This document shows positions 35,521 to 46,410 of a stretch of 64,000 nucleotides of DNA, in pieces. Both the position numbers and the translations under genes were made by a program. The first letter of the stretch is position 1. Each line of letters opens with the position of its first letter. The notes under the pieces were generated by a model. The model saw nothing but the letters and a program-made list of their open reading frames with translations, was not told the DNA's origin and searched no databases. This DNA comes from Bacillus timonensis (lineage in GTDB: Bacteria; Bacillota; Bacilli; Bacillales; Bacillaceae_L), in contig NZ_HE610988.1 in assembly GCF_000285535.1 (NCBI RefSeq), positions 224,446-288,445 on the forward strand, written 5' to 3'.

Positions 35521-38163
35521 TTAGCCTCTTAATTCTGAAATTCTTTCACGGACTGTTTCTCGTTTTTCAAGATAATCCTTTTCTTTTGCTCGTTCTTCAT
35601 CGATTACCTTTTGAGGTGCTTTCTTCACGAAACCTTCATTTCCTAGCTTCTTCTGTACACGTTCAACCTCTTTATCAAGCTTATCTAGTTCTTTTTCCAG
35701 ACGCTTTATTTCTTCATCGATGTTAATAAGTCCTTCAAGTGGAAGAAATAATTCAGCTCCTGTTATAACTGAAGTCATTGCTTTGTCAGGTGAAGTTATA
35801 TCAGTTGCAATCACAAGGTCACTCGGATTACAGAATCTTTCTAGATAGGAACGGTTCTTTTCTAATTGTGCAAGAACTGTTTCATCCTTTGCTTTAATAT
35901 GAAGCTTGATTTGCTTACTCATTGGTGTATTAACTTCTGCACGGATATTACGAACTGAGCGGATAATATCAACCAATAGTCGCATCTCCCCGGCAGCTTG
36001 ATCATCCGTTAATTCAGGTTTCACTTCTGGCCATTTTGCAACAGTAATGGATTCGCCATTATGCGGCAAGTTTTGCCATATTTCCTCGGTAATAAACGGC
36101 ATGAAAGGATGTAGTAGTCTCATTGTGTTGTCTAACACATATGCAAGAATTGATCTGGTTGTTTTCTTAGCTTGCTCATCTTCGCCATATAAAGGAAGTT
36201 TCGCCATTTCAATATACCAATCACAGAAATCATCCCAGATGAAGTTATATAATACTCTTCCTACTTCACCAAATTCATATTTATCGGCAAGCTTTGTAAC
36301 AGATTCGATTGTTTCATTTAGACGAGTTAAAATCCATTTATCTGCAACAGATTTTTCACCACTAAAGTCGATTTCTTCAAACTTTAGATTATCCATATTC
36401 ATCAGGGCAAAACGTGACGCATTCCAAATCTTATTCGCAAAGTTCCAAGTTGCTTCAACTTTTTCCATACTAAAGCGTAAATCTTGGCCTGGTGAACTTC
36501 CTGTTGATAGGAAGTAACGTAATGAATCGGCACCGTATTTTGCGATGACATCCATTGGGTCAACACCATTTCCAAGTGATTTACTCATTTTTCGACCTTC
36601 GGCATCACGCACTAGACCGTGGATAAGAACATCTTTAAATGGACGCTTTCCAGTGAATTCTAAGCCTTGGAAAATCATTCTCGATACCCAGAAGAAAATA
36701 ATATCATAGCCTGTTACGAGAGCATCTGTTGGATAGTAGCGTTTAAAGTCTGCCGCTTCTTTATCAGGCCAGCCCATTGTTGAAAATGGCCATAATGCTG
36801 AACTAAACCATGTATCTAAAACATCTTTGTCCTGTTCCCAATTTTCGATATCAGCAGGTGGTTCATGATCAACATAAACTTCACCTGTTTCTTTATGGTA
36901 CCAAGCTGGAATTCTGTGTCCCCACCAAAGTTGACGTGAAATACACCAATCCCGAATGTTTTCCATCCAATGTAGGTACGTTTTTTCGAAACGGTCTGGA
37001 ACAAATTGTACCTTGTCTTCCTGTGATTGAAGTTTAATTGCCTCATCTGCTAATGGTTGCATTTTTACGAACCATTGTGTGGATAAATATGGCTCTACAA
37101 CAGCACCGCTACGCTCACTGTGACCAACTGAATGTAGATGGTCTTCAATTTTAAAGAGTACCCCTTCCTCTTGAAGATCCTTAACAATTTGCTTTCTGCA
37201 CTCAAAGCGATCCATGCCTTGATATTTACCGGCATTTGCATTCATGGTTCCATCTTCATTCATGACTAATACACGTTCAAGATTATGACGATTTCCTACT
37301 TCAAAGTCATTAGGATCATGGGCAGGTGTAATTTTAACAGCACCTGAACCAAATTCCATTTCAACATATTCATCACCAACAATTGGGATTTCTCTACCCA
37401 CGATTGGAAGAATAACTGTCTTACCGATTAAATGCTTGAAACGCTCATCCTCAGGATGAACTGCAATAGCTGTATCACCTAACATTGTTTCTGGTCTAGT
37501 TGTTGCAATTTCAATAGACCCGCTTCCATCTGCTAATGGATAGCGCATATGATAAAACGCACCTTGAACATCTTTATAGATTACTTCAATATCAGATAGT
37601 GCGGTCTTTGTTGCTGGATCCCAGTTAATGATATATTCGCCACGATAAATAAGACCTTTTTTATAAAGAGTAACGAACACTTCACGTACAGCCTTTGATA
37701 GACCTTCGTCAAGTGTAAATCTTTCTCTAGAATAATCGAGTCCTAGTCCTAGCTTTGACCATTGCTCACGAATATGGCTGGCATACTGTTCCTTCCATTT
37801 CCACGTTTCTTCAACAAACTTTTCACGGCCTAAGTCATAGCGAGTTTTGCCTTCCTCACAAAGCTTAGCCTCAACTTTCGCTTGTGTAGCAATACCGGCA
37901 TGGTCCATTCCGGGAAGCCACAAAACATCATAGCCTTGCATTCGTTTAATTCGTGTAAGGATATCCTGTAACGTTGTATCCCATGCATGTCCAAGGTGTA
38001 ACTTTCCTGTTACGTTTGGTGGTGGAATGACAATTGTATAAGGTTTTTTCGTTGCATCATCTTTTGCTTCAAAAAATTTACCATCCAGCCAATACTGATA
38101 GCGACCTGCTTCAATCGCTTGCGGGTCATACTTTGTTGATAACGTTGTTTCCTTTCCTTCCAT
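35521..38163 (-). CDS. valS: Valyl-tRNA synthetase
   Basis: Class I synthetase of 880 residues, the same length as in B. subtilis. The ATG at 38163 follows GGAGGAGG. HIGH-type motif [13 protein letters not shown] lies near residue 50. The editing domain spans about 190-340 with [17 protein letters not shown] appears in [14 protein letters not shown] near 525. An anticodon-binding domain follows, and the C terminus is a coiled coil ([20 protein letters not shown]). Controlled by the T-box leader upstream. Confidence 0.98.
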   Translation of the reverse strand: MEGKETTLSTKYDPQAIEAGRYQYWLDGKFFEAKDDATKKPYTIVIPPPNVTGKLHLGHAWDTTLQDILTRIKRMQGYDVLWLPGMDHAGIATQAKVEAKLCEEGKTRYDLGREKFVEETWKWKEQYASHIREQWSKLGLGLDYSRERFTLDEGLSKAVREVFVTLYKKGLIYRGEYIINWDPATKTALSDIEVIYKDVQGAFYHMRYPLADGSGSIEIATTRPETMLGDTAIAVHPEDERFKHLIGKTVILPIVGREIPIVGDEYVEMEFGSGAVKITPAHDPNDFEVGNRHNLERVLVMNEDGTMNANAGKYQGMDRFECRKQIVKDLQEEGVLFKIEDHLHSVGHSERSGAVVEPYLSTQWFVKMQPLADEAIKLQSQEDKVQFVPDRFEKTYLHWMENIRDWCISRQLWWGHRIPAWYHKETGEVYVDHEPPADIENWEQDKDVLDTWFSSALWPFSTMGWPDKEAADFKRYYPTDALVTGYDIIFFWVSRMIFQGLEFTGKRPFKDVLIHGLVRDAEGRKMSKSLGNGVDPMDVIAKYGADSLRYFLSTGSSPGQDLRFSMEKVEATWNFANKIWNASRFALMNMDNLKFEEIDFSGEKSVADKWILTRLNETIESVTKLADKYEFGEVGRVLYNFIWDDFCDWYIEMAKLPLYGEDEQAKKTTRSILAYVLDNTMRLLHPFMPFITEEIWQNLPHNGESITVAKWPEVKPELTDDQAAGEMRLLVDIIRSVRNIRAEVNTPMSKQIKLHIKAKDETVLAQLEKNRSYLERFCNPSDLVIATDITSPDKAMTSVITGAELFLPLEGLINIDEEIKRLEKELDKLDKEVERVQKKLGNEGFVKKAPQKVIDEERAKEKDYLEKRETVRERISELRG

Positions 38164-38240
38164 AAGAGTTCCTCCTCCAATAAGTTTCAAATGTCCAATC
38201 AAATGCGACTTGGCGTATTTGTTTTAGCTTCATCTGAATA

Positions 38241-38514
38241 AATAAAAAACTCCACTCATCCTACTAAAAGGACGAATGGAGTCTATTCGCGGTACCACCT
38301 TTTTTCATAGATAAATAAAAAAATCTATGCTCTCAAGAAAAGATAACGGCTTTTCACCGGCTTTTACTACTTCATTTCATAAAAGCTACTTAAGGGCGAC
38401 CTTCCATCGTTACGTTCCTAAGAAATCTCACAGCAAATGACTTCTCTCTCTGAAGGGGTTTTCGATGTACTCTTCCCTCTCATCGTATGTATCAATTATG
38501 GATATTTGAGTTCT
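38241..38514 (-). ncRNA. T-box leader of valS (probably valine-specific)
   Basis: The conserved T-box AGGTGGTACCGCG (minus strand, 38288-38300) is followed by the terminator stem ACTCCATTCGTCC/GGATGAGTGGAGT and TTTTTTATT. The upstream Stem I region contains GGAACGTAACGATGGAAGGTCGCCC split over two arms; the likely specifier triplet is GUC for valine in AAGGUCGCC. Uncharged valine tRNA would favour the antiterminator. Placement before valS agrees. Confidence 0.93.
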
Positions 38515-38520
38515 TTAAGA

Positions 38521-38549
38521 ATTTTACTACTTATTATTGCGAATTTCAA
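38521..38549 (-). promoter_or_regulatory. Sigma-A promoter of the valS T-box transcript
   Basis: On the minus strand: TTGAAA, a 17-bp spacer, TAAAAT. The predicted start falls at the 5' end of the T-box leader. Confidence 0.75.
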
Positions 38550-38699
38550 TAGCTATCGTAAATAAGGGTAGCCAAGTTTTTAATACTTTATTCCTTTTGA
38601 TTCGTTTTTGTTACAAACATTTTATCTAGTGTTGAAAGGAACTATTCTGCTTTTCCAAGCATAGTTTAATTATAGGATTCCTCGAAAGGAGAGATCAGC

Positions 38700-38894
38700 A
38701 TGAAAAGACGCCACTTTAGAAAATATTCCTATCCCCATTGGGTACGGCAGTGTAGAGATGTTTGTCACCAATTTATCATCCCAATTACAATTGTTCAAAC
38801 TGTGCGAACCATCTTTTTACCAACTTCATTTGATGTGCTTTTTTTAGCCATCCTCATATTACTTGCAGTTGCCTTCCATTTAGATTGGGTGTAA
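38700..38894 (+). CDS. Small hydrophobic protein of unknown function
   Basis: A 64-residue protein with a well-placed AAGGAGAG ribosome binding site. The N terminus is basic and aromatic (MKRRHFRKYSYPHWVRQ), and the C-terminal half is a single membrane helix (LFLAILILLAVAFHLDWV). Small plus-strand genes of this kind occur at the valS/ysxE junction in related bacilli; the function is not known to me. Confidence 0.7.
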   Translation: MKRRHFRKYSYPHWVRQCRDVCHQFIIPITIVQTVRTIFLPTSFDVLFLAILILLAVAFHLDWV

Positions 38895-38924
38895 AAAATC
38901 CCATACTTTACTCTGTATGGGATT
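38891..38924. terminator. Bidirectional terminator at the ysxE 3' end
   Basis: Stem AATCCCATAC/GTATGGGATT with an 8-nt loop. TTTTTTAC follows on the minus strand and CTTCTT on the plus strand. It contains the ysxE stop codon and serves the small plus-strand gene as well. Confidence 0.85.
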
Positions 38925-39957
38925 CTTCTTCCATTTCTTTTCTTTTCTGTTCTGCTTCCAATAGCTTTACTGATACAAATTCAATATTTTTAGTTAGCCA
39001 ATATGCTCGTTGTAAAACTTGGACATGTTCTAACTCCGACTTTTTTTGTTTATTATAGGAATAATTACGAACACAACGATAGACTGGTTCAGGGAATGCT
39101 AAATGGCTTAAAAAGAGATAAAATTCCTCCTCCCGCAATGGAAACCGACTTTGATAGGACTCAAACCATTCAAGGCAGTCCGTACATAATGTCGGATAGG
39201 TTTTTAAAACCCGATAATAGAGACTTACCAAATCATTGATTGGATTTGCATATCCTGCCCTCTCAAAATTTGAAAGATAGCCTTTTCCATTATTATCATA
39301 TAAAAAATGGGTATCTGATAGATTATTTAAGGTTAAAGCGGTTCGGAAGGACTTTCTCTCGGCTATCAACTCATGCCACCTATCTAGCTGGGTTCTTGCA
39401 AACGATGCAGCAAGATTGCTTTCATAATAATAGGTACAGAACTGAAGTTCAAAGGGTGACATATACCACTTCTGCTCAGCCTTTTCAACAAAGCCTTCCA
39501 TAAATTGATTCCGTTCTTCCCATTTCTTAATGATTGTCTGATAATATCCAGTCATCTCATTTTCATCATTTATTTGTTGTGTTCTCATTGTTGTTAGGTG
39601 TATTCTTGCGACTTCTTTAATAAAGGCATGATGATGGTCGGCCCGAAGTTCAGGAGAATGTTTTTTTAACCATGGCATAAGGTAATAGGATTTTTGATTA
39701 TGGTAGACAATGTATTTCCCTTCGATTGTTGGGTAAATAGGTACGGCCCTTGTGTAGCCCCGCTGGAATAATTGTTGGAGGTAAGTAGGAAAAGACGGAT
39801 TGATTCTATCTGAAATGGATTTTAGAGCAAATATACCTTTATTTGTGACAACTTTTGTTATCTTGCCAAATTGATTAAATGACGAGGGCTGTAGATTATA
39901 TTGTTTTAAGATGGGCCCGATACTACTAACATCGTTATTATACACTGGGCCAATCAC
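38908..39957 (-). CDS. ysxE: YsxE, CotS-family spore coat protein
   Basis: Kinase-like spore coat protein of the CotS/CotI family, downstream of spoVID as in B. subtilis. A GTG at 39957 is preferred: AAGGAAAGAGA precedes it and it gives 349 residues, close to the B. subtilis length. An earlier GTG at 40023 lies inside the spoVID terminator. The choline-kinase-like fold shows GIFALKSISD (ATP-lysine region), the degenerate catalytic stretch LTLNNLSDTHFLYD, and NFERAGYANPINDLVSLYY. The catalytic HxDxxxxN is not intact, suggesting a structural role. Confidence 0.88.
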   Translation of the reverse strand: MIGPVYNNDVSSIGPILKQYNLQPSSFNQFGKITKVVTNKGIFALKSISDRINPSFPTYLQQLFQRGYTRAVPIYPTIEGKYIVYHNQKSYYLMPWLKKHSPELRADHHHAFIKEVARIHLTTMRTQQINDENEMTGYYQTIIKKWEERNQFMEGFVEKAEQKWYMSPFELQFCTYYYESNLAASFARTQLDRWHELIAERKSFRTALTLNNLSDTHFLYDNNGKGYLSNFERAGYANPINDLVSLYYRVLKTYPTLCTDCLEWFESYQSRFPLREEEFYLFLSHLAFPEPVYRCVRNYSYNKQKKSELEHVQVLQRAYWLTKNIEFVSVKLLEAEQKRKEMEEESHTE

Positions 39958-39989
39958 TCTCTTTCCTTGCGATTTTAAAAGTATAGATT

Positions 39990-40025
39990 CATAAACAAAA
40001 CAGGGCGAGGTTATTCTCCTCACCC
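39990..40025 (-). terminator. Terminator between spoVID and ysxE
   Basis: Stem GGGTGAGG/CCTCGCCC (one G-U pair) followed by TGTTTTGTTT on the minus strand. It decides against a ysxE start at 40023. Confidence 0.75.
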
Positions 40026-40037
40026 TCTTGATTCGTT

Positions 40038-41315
40038 TTACGTAGTAGCTTGAACAGGGATATATAAGAGCTGTCCTTCAGAGACGGAATCTGTATTTAG
40101 TGAATTTACTCTTATTAGTTGTTGAACGGAAATATTATATCGTTCTGAAATCTTTTCTAATGAGTCTCCATGCTGAACGATACAGATTTTCATTGTAGTG
40201 TGGTCATCGACCTCGTCTCTACCGAAAATTTTGGTTAATAATAGCTCATTTTCACTACGTTTAGCATGTTCCTCACTCTGCTCTCTTTGCTCCGATACCT
40301 CTTTTTCCTGTACGGCAGTAGAGCTTTTCTTATTTTCATGATCAGATCCAAAAAATAATTGGTTGTCATGTCTAGCTTTCACTTCGATAGAAGGTGTTAA
40401 AACAGCTTGAACTTCTTCTCGTTCATTCTCGTCAACAATCTCGACTTCCTCTTGTTCCTGATAGACTTCCTTTCTAGCCTCTACTTCAAAAGGAACAAAT
40501 AAATCAGCATCTGTTTCATCCTTTTGGTCACTTACTGCAATAATACCTTCATCATCTATCCGATTATGTAGTACTACCTCTTCTTCAATTTGCAGTACTA
40601 CTTCTTCTTCCTTGCGTTTTTCGTCTACATTCGCTTGAACCTCTTGTTCCTCACGTTTCTCCTCTGCAGTCTCCTGAAGTTCTTCTAGTTCCTCGCGTTT
40701 TTCTTCTGCACTGACCTGAACCTCTTCTTGCTCTTCAGGTTTTTCTTCTGAAGCTAATTGAACGTCTTCTTCCTCTACAAACGAACTATTTCTAACAAGC
40801 TCAAGTTCCTCTTCAGCCGGTTGTTCAGCCACAACAGGATCTTGTTCATTTTCTATTACAACTTCTGCCTCTGCAACTTCCTTCTTAGGCGATTGAGTGA
40901 TGCCATGGATACCGCTAATTGCTAAATCAGCAACGATCTGCAAACAACCACGCTTTGGGATTTCATAGTCAAATGTTTCAATCGAAACATACACATCATC
41001 TAAGCTTTGAACACGATCTTGTGGAATCGTAATATCAACCGGGAAGCGATGGTTTAGTTCACTTATCCCATCCTCTCTTGTAAAAACCTCATTCACAAGG
41101 CGAACGGAAGCAAAATCACGGTCTTCCTCTTCATCTTTGTTTTCATCTATTCGATATTCACCTGATAGCTGTAATGCACCGCGAATGGACACATATTGGT
41201 CATGCTCTTGAATTACAATATCCGGGTCAAGTGATATTGAGATGAGCTCTGAGACTTCCTGTCCCTTTTGAAACCAGACTGATTCCTCTACTGAAAATCG
41301 TAAGTTTTCAGACAT
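40038..41315 (-). CDS. spoVID: SpoVID, spore coat encasement morphogenetic protein
   Basis: Directs coat encasement of the forespore and binds SafA. The 425-residue protein has the conserved N-terminal domain (1-130: LRFSVEESVWFQKGQEVSEL, then FPVDITIP), a long Glu-rich middle region with imperfect EEKREE repeats (about 180-260), and a C-terminal LysM domain (about 375-420: IVQHGDSLEKISERYNIS). The middle region is shorter than in B. subtilis (575 aa). A sigma-E-like promoter lies upstream. Confidence 0.95.
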   Translation of the reverse strand: MSENLRFSVEESVWFQKGQEVSELISISLDPDIVIQEHDQYVSIRGALQLSGEYRIDENKDEEEDRDFASVRLVNEVFTREDGISELNHRFPVDITIPQDRVQSLDDVYVSIETFDYEIPKRGCLQIVADLAISGIHGITQSPKKEVAEAEVVIENEQDPVVAEQPAEEELELVRNSSFVEEEDVQLASEEKPEEQEEVQVSAEEKREELEELQETAEEKREEQEVQANVDEKRKEEEVVLQIEEEVVLHNRIDDEGIIAVSDQKDETDADLFVPFEVEARKEVYQEQEEVEIVDENEREEVQAVLTPSIEVKARHDNQLFFGSDHENKKSSTAVQEKEVSEQREQSEEHAKRSENELLLTKIFGRDEVDDHTTMKICIVQHGDSLEKISERYNISVQQLIRVNSLNTDSVSEGQLLYIPVQATT

Positions 41316-41367
41316 CAGCTACTCCTCCTTTCAGTCCCCTTCTAACAGATTTACTATGACATTACAA

Positions 41368-41396
41368 TTTTTATGATAATATCGGGCTATTTATGA
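41368..41396 (-). promoter_or_regulatory. Sigma-E promoter candidate of spoVID
   Basis: On the minus strand: TCATAAA, a 14-bp spacer, CATAAAAA. Spacing and elements resemble the spoIVFA promoter in this window; spoVID is a known sigma-E gene. Confidence 0.5.
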
Positions 41397-41404
41397 TAAG
41401 TTCT

Positions 41405-41449
41405 TAAAATAAAAAGGCAGACTCAGTTCTTTCTATCTGAGTCTGCCTT
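41405..41449 (-). terminator. Terminator of the hem operon
   Basis: Perfect stem AAGGCAGACTCAG/CTGAGTCTGCCTT with a 10-nt loop, followed by TTTATTTT on the minus strand, directly after hemL. Confidence 0.93.
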
Positions 41450-41461
41450 AAAATACTTTGA

Positions 41462-42751
41462 TTAGCCTTTAAGTTTTGAAAATGCTTTTTCAGCTGCTTG
41501 AATTGTTTTTTCGATATCTTCAGCAGAATGGGCGGTTGAAAGGAAAAGCCCTTCGAATTGAGATGGTGGAAGGAAGACACCTTCATTTGCCATTTCACGA
41601 TAATACGTTGCAAAGTACTCTAAATTAGATGTTTTTGCAACATCATAGTTAATTACTTTTTCATTCGTAAAGAAGAATCCAATCATTGAACCAGCACGAT
41701 TGATGCAATGTGGAATGTCGTATTTCTTAGCCGCTTCGGAAAGACCTACTTCTAATCGGTCTGCTTTCTTTTTAAATTCTGTGTAGTCCTCTGGTTTTAG
41801 CTGTGATAAAGTTTCATAGCCTGCAGTCATTGCTAACGGGTTACCAGAAAGTGTACCTGCTTGATAAATTGGTCCAGCTGGTGCGATTTTTTCCATGATG
41901 TCAGCACGTCCACCAAATGCACCTACAGGGAGGCCCCCACCTATTACTTTTCCAAGACAAGTAATGTCTGGAGTGACACCAAAATAACCTTGGGCACAAT
42001 TATAATCAACACGGAAACCTGTCATAACTTCATCAAAGATTAACAATGTACCATATTGTGTAGTAATTTCACGAAGACCTTCAAGGAATCCAGGCTGAGG
42101 AGGTACAACACCCATGTTTCCTGCAACTGGTTCTACAATTACTCCAGCAATATCCTCTCCGAACTGTTCAAAAGCATACTTAACTGCTTCCAAATCATTA
42201 TAGGGAACAGTAATGGTATTTTTAGCAATTCCCTCGGGTACGCCTGGGCTATCAGGTAAACCTAGTGTAGCAACTCCTGAGCCTGCCTTTATTAATAATG
42301 AATCACCATGACCATGGTAACACCCTTCAAATTTTAAAATTTTATTGCGACTTGTATAACCTCTAGCTAAACGCAACGCACTCATTGTTGCCTCTGTACC
42401 AGAGTTAACCATTCGAACAATTTCAATCGAAGGAACTCGTTCAATTACAAGCTTAGCAAGCTTATTTTCTGATAAAGTTGGAGCGCCAAAGCTTGTCCCC
42501 AATTCTGTTGCTTTTTTAAGAGCTTCAACAACTTGATCATTCGCATGACCATGAATAAGCGGTCCCCATGATAGGACGTAATCTATGTATTCATTACCAT
42601 CAATATCATATATTTTTGAGCCTTTCCCACGTTCCATGAAGATTGGATCCATATTTACAGATTTGAAAGCACGAACTGGGCTATTTACTCCACCTGGCAT
42701 AAGATGTATGCTTTCCGAAAATGCCGCTTTTGACTTTTCATAACTTCTCAT
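41462..42751 (-). CDS. hemL: Glutamate-1-semialdehyde 2,1-aminomutase
   Basis: Pyridoxal-phosphate enzyme that makes 5-aminolevulinate. The ATG at 42751 follows AAAGGGG; the upstream open frame is not supported. 429 residues, as in B. subtilis. Signatures: [12 protein letters not shown] near the N terminus, the cofactor-binding [18 protein letters not shown], and the Schiff-base lysine in [17 protein letters not shown]. Last gene of hemAXCDBL. Confidence 0.98.
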   Translation of the reverse strand: MRSYEKSKAAFSESIHLMPGGVNSPVRAFKSVNMDPIFMERGKGSKIYDIDGNEYIDYVLSWGPLIHGHANDQVVEALKKATELGTSFGAPTLSENKLAKLVIERVPSIEIVRMVNSGTEATMSALRLARGYTSRNKILKFEGCYHGHGDSLLIKAGSGVATLGLPDSPGVPEGIAKNTITVPYNDLEAVKYAFEQFGEDIAGVIVEPVAGNMGVVPPQPGFLEGLREITTQYGTLLIFDEVMTGFRVDYNCAQGYFGVTPDITCLGKVIGGGLPVGAFGGRADIMEKIAPAGPIYQAGTLSGNPLAMTAGYETLSQLKPEDYTEFKKKADRLEVGLSEAAKKYDIPHCINRAGSMIGFFFTNEKVINYDVAKTSNLEYFATYYREMANEGVFLPPSQFEGLFLSTAHSAEDIEKTIQAAEKAFSKLKG

Positions 42752-42776
42752 CTTCGTAACCCCTTTCTTTAATGGA

Positions 42777-42803
42777 CCTGACCCCCATACAAAAGCGGTC
42801 AGG
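42777..42803. repeat. GTCAGG-type hairpin between hemB and hemL
   Basis: CCTGACC and GGTCAGG are separated by 13 nt. On the minus strand it reads TGCCTGACC, loop, GGTCAGGTCC. It resembles short TGTCAGGCACC-type palindromic elements seen in Bacillaceae intergenic regions (from memory, not searched). It could modulate hemL expression. Confidence 0.5.
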
Positions 42804-42829
42804 CACTGAAAAAACAATTTTTTGCTGCA

Positions 42830-43810
42830 TTATTTTTCTTGTAACCAACGTGCAACATCTTTTGAATAGTACGTAATAATAAGATCGGCACCTGCACGTT
42901 TCATTCCTGTTAGCATTTCCATAACAATTTCTTTTTCATTTATCCAACCATTTTGTGCAGCTGCTTTAATCATAGAATATTCTCCACTAACATTATAAGC
43001 AACAACTGGCGCATTAAAATGATTCTTAACATCGCGAACAATATCTAAGTATGACAGTGCTGGTTTTACGATTAAGAAATCTGCACCCTCTTCAATATCG
43101 GATTCTGCTTCACGTAATGCTTCTAGGCGGTTTGCATAATCCATTTGATACGTTTTACGGTCACCAAAAGAAGGAGCACTTTGAGCAGCATCACGGAACG
43201 GACCATAATAAGCAGATGAATATTTTACTGCATATGACATGATTGGCACGTTTTCATAGCCTGCCTCATCTAAGCCTTGACGAATCGCAGCAACAAAGCC
43301 GTCCATCATATTGGATGGGGCAATAATATCCGCGCCCGCTTTTGCTTGGCTTATAGCTGTTTGTGCTAATAATTCAAGCGATGGGTCATTAAGTACTTGT
43401 CCATTTTCAATAACGCCACAGTGACCGTGTGATGTATATTCACAAAGACAAGTGTCTGCAATCACAATTAATTCAGGATGTTTTTCTTTTGTTAGGCGAG
43501 TTGCCTCTTGAACGATACCATGATCATGATAAGCCCCTGTACCAACCTCATCTTTTTCATCTGGTACACCAAATAAAATAACAGATTTAATGCCTAACTC
43601 AACAATTTCATCAAGTTCATGTTCAAGTAAATCTAATGAAATATTATAAACTCCTGGCATTGAGGAAACTTCTACTTTTTTATTTTCGCCTTCCACAATA
43701 AATAATGGATATATTAAATCGTCGGTATGTAGATGTGTTTCACGTACTAATGCTCTCATATTTGCAGATTGTCGTAATCTTCTATGTCTAGCAAATTGTA
43801 ATTTTTCCAT
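42830..43810 (-). CDS. hemB: Delta-aminolevulinic acid dehydratase (porphobilinogen synthase)
   Basis: Condenses two 5-aminolevulinates. The 326-residue TIM-barrel enzyme has the zinc-binding cysteine cluster [15 protein letters not shown], the two active-site lysines in [18 protein letters not shown] and [10 protein letters not shown], and PSNMMDG. Length agrees with B. subtilis HemB (324). It starts 2 bp after hemD, indicating coupling. Confidence 0.98.
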   Translation of the reverse strand: MEKLQFARHRRLRQSANMRALVRETHLHTDDLIYPLFIVEGENKKVEVSSMPGVYNISLDLLEHELDEIVELGIKSVILFGVPDEKDEVGTGAYHDHGIVQEATRLTKEKHPELIVIADTCLCEYTSHGHCGVIENGQVLNDPSLELLAQTAISQAKAGADIIAPSNMMDGFVAAIRQGLDEAGYENVPIMSYAVKYSSAYYGPFRDAAQSAPSFGDRKTYQMDYANRLEALREAESDIEEGADFLIVKPALSYLDIVRDVKNHFNAPVVAYNVSGEYSMIKAAAQNGWINEKEIVMEMLTGMKRAGADLIITYYSKDVARWLQEK

Positions 43811-43812
43811 TT

Positions 43813-44613
43813 TTATTTTCCTCCTTGTGCTTGTAAGAAATCAATGATGTCCTTGAGTAAATAGTCAATCGTGTAGTTTTTAGGACAAATGTGAATCGGT
43901 ATGTGTAATTGTTCAGCTGCTTTTCTAGTTTCCGGTCCGATGCAAGCAAATATCACGTGTTTTGTCCATTCTTTCCACTCTGTATGTTCGACCATCTTAT
44001 AAAACTGCTTAATTGTCGATGGGCTTGTAAACGTTATAATATCAATTCGTCTCTCTTTTAATAATTCAATTAATTGTTCCTTTTCACGAGAATCTCCAAC
44101 TGTTTCATAAACAATTAAATCAGTTGCAACGCCACCATACTTCGTAATCTCATCCACTAAATAAGAGCGTGATAAATTCCCACGAGCTAGTAAAAAACGA
44201 GTCCCTTTTCTCACATACGGTTTTAAGCTCTCAAATAATCCTTCTGCAATAAACTCATCAGGCACCAATTCAGGTTTAAACCCCTTTGCTAACAAAGCCT
44301 TTTCAGTTTTTGAACCAACAACCGCAATTTTAGGCATTGAAACTTTCATTCCCGCATTTTTCACTACTTGATCATAATAATTAAAAAAATAATCAATCCC
44401 ATTTTTACTTGTGAAAATCAACCAATCATACAAGTGTAACTTCTTTATTGTTTCTTCTATGATAGTGCTATCTTTTGGTTTTTGAAACGTAAGCAGTGGT
44501 ATTTCAATTGGAGTTCCGCCGGCTGCAGTAATTTTATTCGAAAATTCTACAGCCTGCTTCTTACCTCTTGTATTTAAAATTGTTTTCCCAAAAAGAGGTT
44601 TTTCGCCTTCCAT
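43813..44613 (-). CDS. hemD: Uroporphyrinogen-III synthase
   Basis: Closes the linear tetrapyrrole with ring-D inversion. The 266-residue protein is poorly conserved, as is usual for HemD, but shows [14 protein letters not shown] at the N terminus, [22 protein letters not shown] and [12 protein letters not shown]. It overlaps the hemC stop by one base and precedes hemB, the canonical order. Confidence 0.95.
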   Translation of the reverse strand: MEGEKPLFGKTILNTRGKKQAVEFSNKITAAGGTPIEIPLLTFQKPKDSTIIEETIKKLHLYDWLIFTSKNGIDYFFNYYDQVVKNAGMKVSMPKIAVVGSKTEKALLAKGFKPELVPDEFIAEGLFESLKPYVRKGTRFLLARGNLSRSYLVDEITKYGGVATDLIVYETVGDSREKEQLIELLKERRIDIITFTSPSTIKQFYKMVEHTEWKEWTKHVIFACIGPETRKAAEQLHIPIHICPKNYTIDYLLKDIIDFLQAQGGK

Positions 44614-45545
44614 TACTGGTTAAGCTCCTCTTTCACTTGGTCAATTAATTCCTTTGCACCAAGGTCTGATAATTTTCTCGCTGCTTCATATCCAACATCA
44701 ATTGGGTTTTTCCCATAAACTTGTTCTTTATATATCGTTTTTCCATCTGGAGAGCCTACTAACGCAGTCAATGCAATCTCCTTATCGTCTGACATCGTTG
44801 CATGAGCAGCAATCGGAATTTGACAACCTCCCTCCATTTTATGAAGGAAAGCACGTTCAGCAGCAACTGTGTTTTGTGTATATTCATCATTTAATTTTGA
44901 TAATGCAAGCAATAATTCCGTATCATCCTCGCGACATTCAATCGCAAGAGCACCTTGTCCAACTGCAGGTAAACAAACCTCGGGTTCCACAAATTCTGAC
45001 ACAACATCATCAGACCATCCCATTCGTTTTAAACCTGCTGCAGCTAATACAATGGCATCGTAATCTTCATTTTGAAGTTTTGACAGTCTTGTATCGATAT
45101 TTCCACGAATCCATTTTATTTCAATATCGTCTCTTTTTGCGAGAAGTTGTGCACTTCTTCGTAGGCTACTTGTTCCGACAATAGCACCGCTAGGGAGGTT
45201 TTCAAAGGTTACTTCACCTTTTGAAATGATAACATCACGGTGGTCTTCTCTTTTCGGAACACATCCGATTACAAGGCCATCAGGTAATACAGCAGGCATA
45301 TCTTTCATACTGTGGACAGCCATATCAATTTCCTTATCATACAGGGCCTGTTCAATTTCTTTTACAAAAAGACCCTTACCACCAACCTTTGATAATGTAA
45401 CATCAAGGATTTTATCACCTTTTGTAACAATTTCCTTTACCTCAAACTCATAGGGAACACCTAAGCTTTTAAGTTGCTTGATTACCCAATTTGTTTGTGT
45501 AATCGCTAATTTACTCCTACGAGAACCCACAATAATTTTTCTCAT
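44613..45545 (-). CDS. hemC: Porphobilinogen deaminase (hydroxymethylbilane synthase)
   Basis: Polymerises four porphobilinogens. The 310-residue enzyme has the N-terminal [12 protein letters not shown], the conserved HSMKDMPA with the catalytic aspartate region nearby, the arginine-rich [11 protein letters not shown], and the dipyrromethane-cofactor cysteine in [13 protein letters not shown] near residue 240. Between hemX and hemD. Confidence 0.98.
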   Translation of the reverse strand: MRKIIVGSRRSKLAITQTNWVIKQLKSLGVPYEFEVKEIVTKGDKILDVTLSKVGGKGLFVKEIEQALYDKEIDMAVHSMKDMPAVLPDGLVIGCVPKREDHRDVIISKGEVTFENLPSGAIVGTSSLRRSAQLLAKRDDIEIKWIRGNIDTRLSKLQNEDYDAIVLAAAGLKRMGWSDDVVSEFVEPEVCLPAVGQGALAIECREDDTELLLALSKLNDEYTQNTVAAERAFLHKMEGGCQIPIAAHATMSDDKEIALTALVGSPDGKTIYKEQVYGKNPIDVGYEAARKLSDLGAKELIDQVKEELNQ

Positions 45546-45560
45546 ACATGCTCCTCCTGT

Positions 45561-46394
45561 CTATGAATGCCAAAAATGAAAACTCGATAAGCTACCAAAT
45601 AAAAAGAAATTAATAAGTAAAAGTAAAAATGCTCCAATATTCCAATTGGCAATTGGTTTACCTTGAAGCTTTTGTACAACCCTTTTATATAAGTACCATG
45701 CATAGATAGCCAATACAAAAAACGATCCTAATACCTTTGCATCATAAAAATAAAAATTTTCAACCTTTATATAGGCCCAAAGCACCCCTAAAATTAGCGC
45801 TAATAAAAGCATGGGCACCCCAATCAGATTCAATACATATGACATATGGTCTAGCTTTGTTAAATCATCAAGTCGAAGGAGTCGTTTCCCCCATTTTTTT
45901 TGTTTTAACAAATTGTATTGAAGCAAATATAGGATTGAAAAAACAAATGATATTGAAAAAGCCCCATACGAAAGAATTGCCATTGAAATATGAATCATAA
46001 GAAGTTCTGAAACAAGTTGACTTTCCACAGCGCTCGAACCATGTTGTCCTGGTGCAAATGTGTGTACAGCCATAATAAAAAAACCTAATAAATTGGTGAA
46101 AAAGACAATGAAATCTACCCTCAAAAACTTGTTTAGAATGAGCGAGAGAGTGATAAGGACCCAAGCATAAAAATAGAGTCCTTCAACCATCGACAAAATC
46201 GGTAATCTACCGGTAGTAAACAATCTTGTTAATAGAAAAATCGACTGAATTACCCACACAAATGCAAGTAACCAGAAGGCAAACTTGTTTACCTTCCGGT
46301 TATTATGAAGAAAGTCTATAAAATAAAGTAGGACACTCAAGGCATAGAGAATAACAGTAAACTCATGTAATCTCATTATATTCATCTCTACCAT
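45561..46394 (-). CDS. hemX: HemX, membrane protein of the haem operon (cytochrome c assembly family)
   Basis: The 277-residue protein has eight predicted membrane helices and the CcsA/HemX family fold with the SISFVFSILYLLQYNLL region. In B. subtilis HemX lowers HemA levels. The start at 46394 has GAGGGG at suitable spacing; inner ATGs exist. Located 16 bp after hemA. Confidence 0.94.
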   Translation of the reverse strand: MVEMNIMRLHEFTVILYALSVLLYFIDFLHNNRKVNKFAFWLLAFVWVIQSIFLLTRLFTTGRLPILSMVEGLYFYAWVLITLSLILNKFLRVDFIVFFTNLLGFFIMAVHTFAPGQHGSSAVESQLVSELLMIHISMAILSYGAFSISFVFSILYLLQYNLLKQKKWGKRLLRLDDLTKLDHMSYVLNLIGVPMLLLALILGVLWAYIKVENFYFYDAKVLGSFFVLAIYAWYLYKRVVQKLQGKPIANWNIGAFLLLLINFFLFGSLSSFHFWHS

Positions 46395-46410
46395 ACCGAT
46401 TTTCCCCTCA

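Noticed and set aside
39958..40023. Longer ysxE starting at GTG 40023
   Set aside because: The extra residues lie in the spoVID terminator hairpin and the GTG directly abuts its only Shine-Dalgarno-like sequence.
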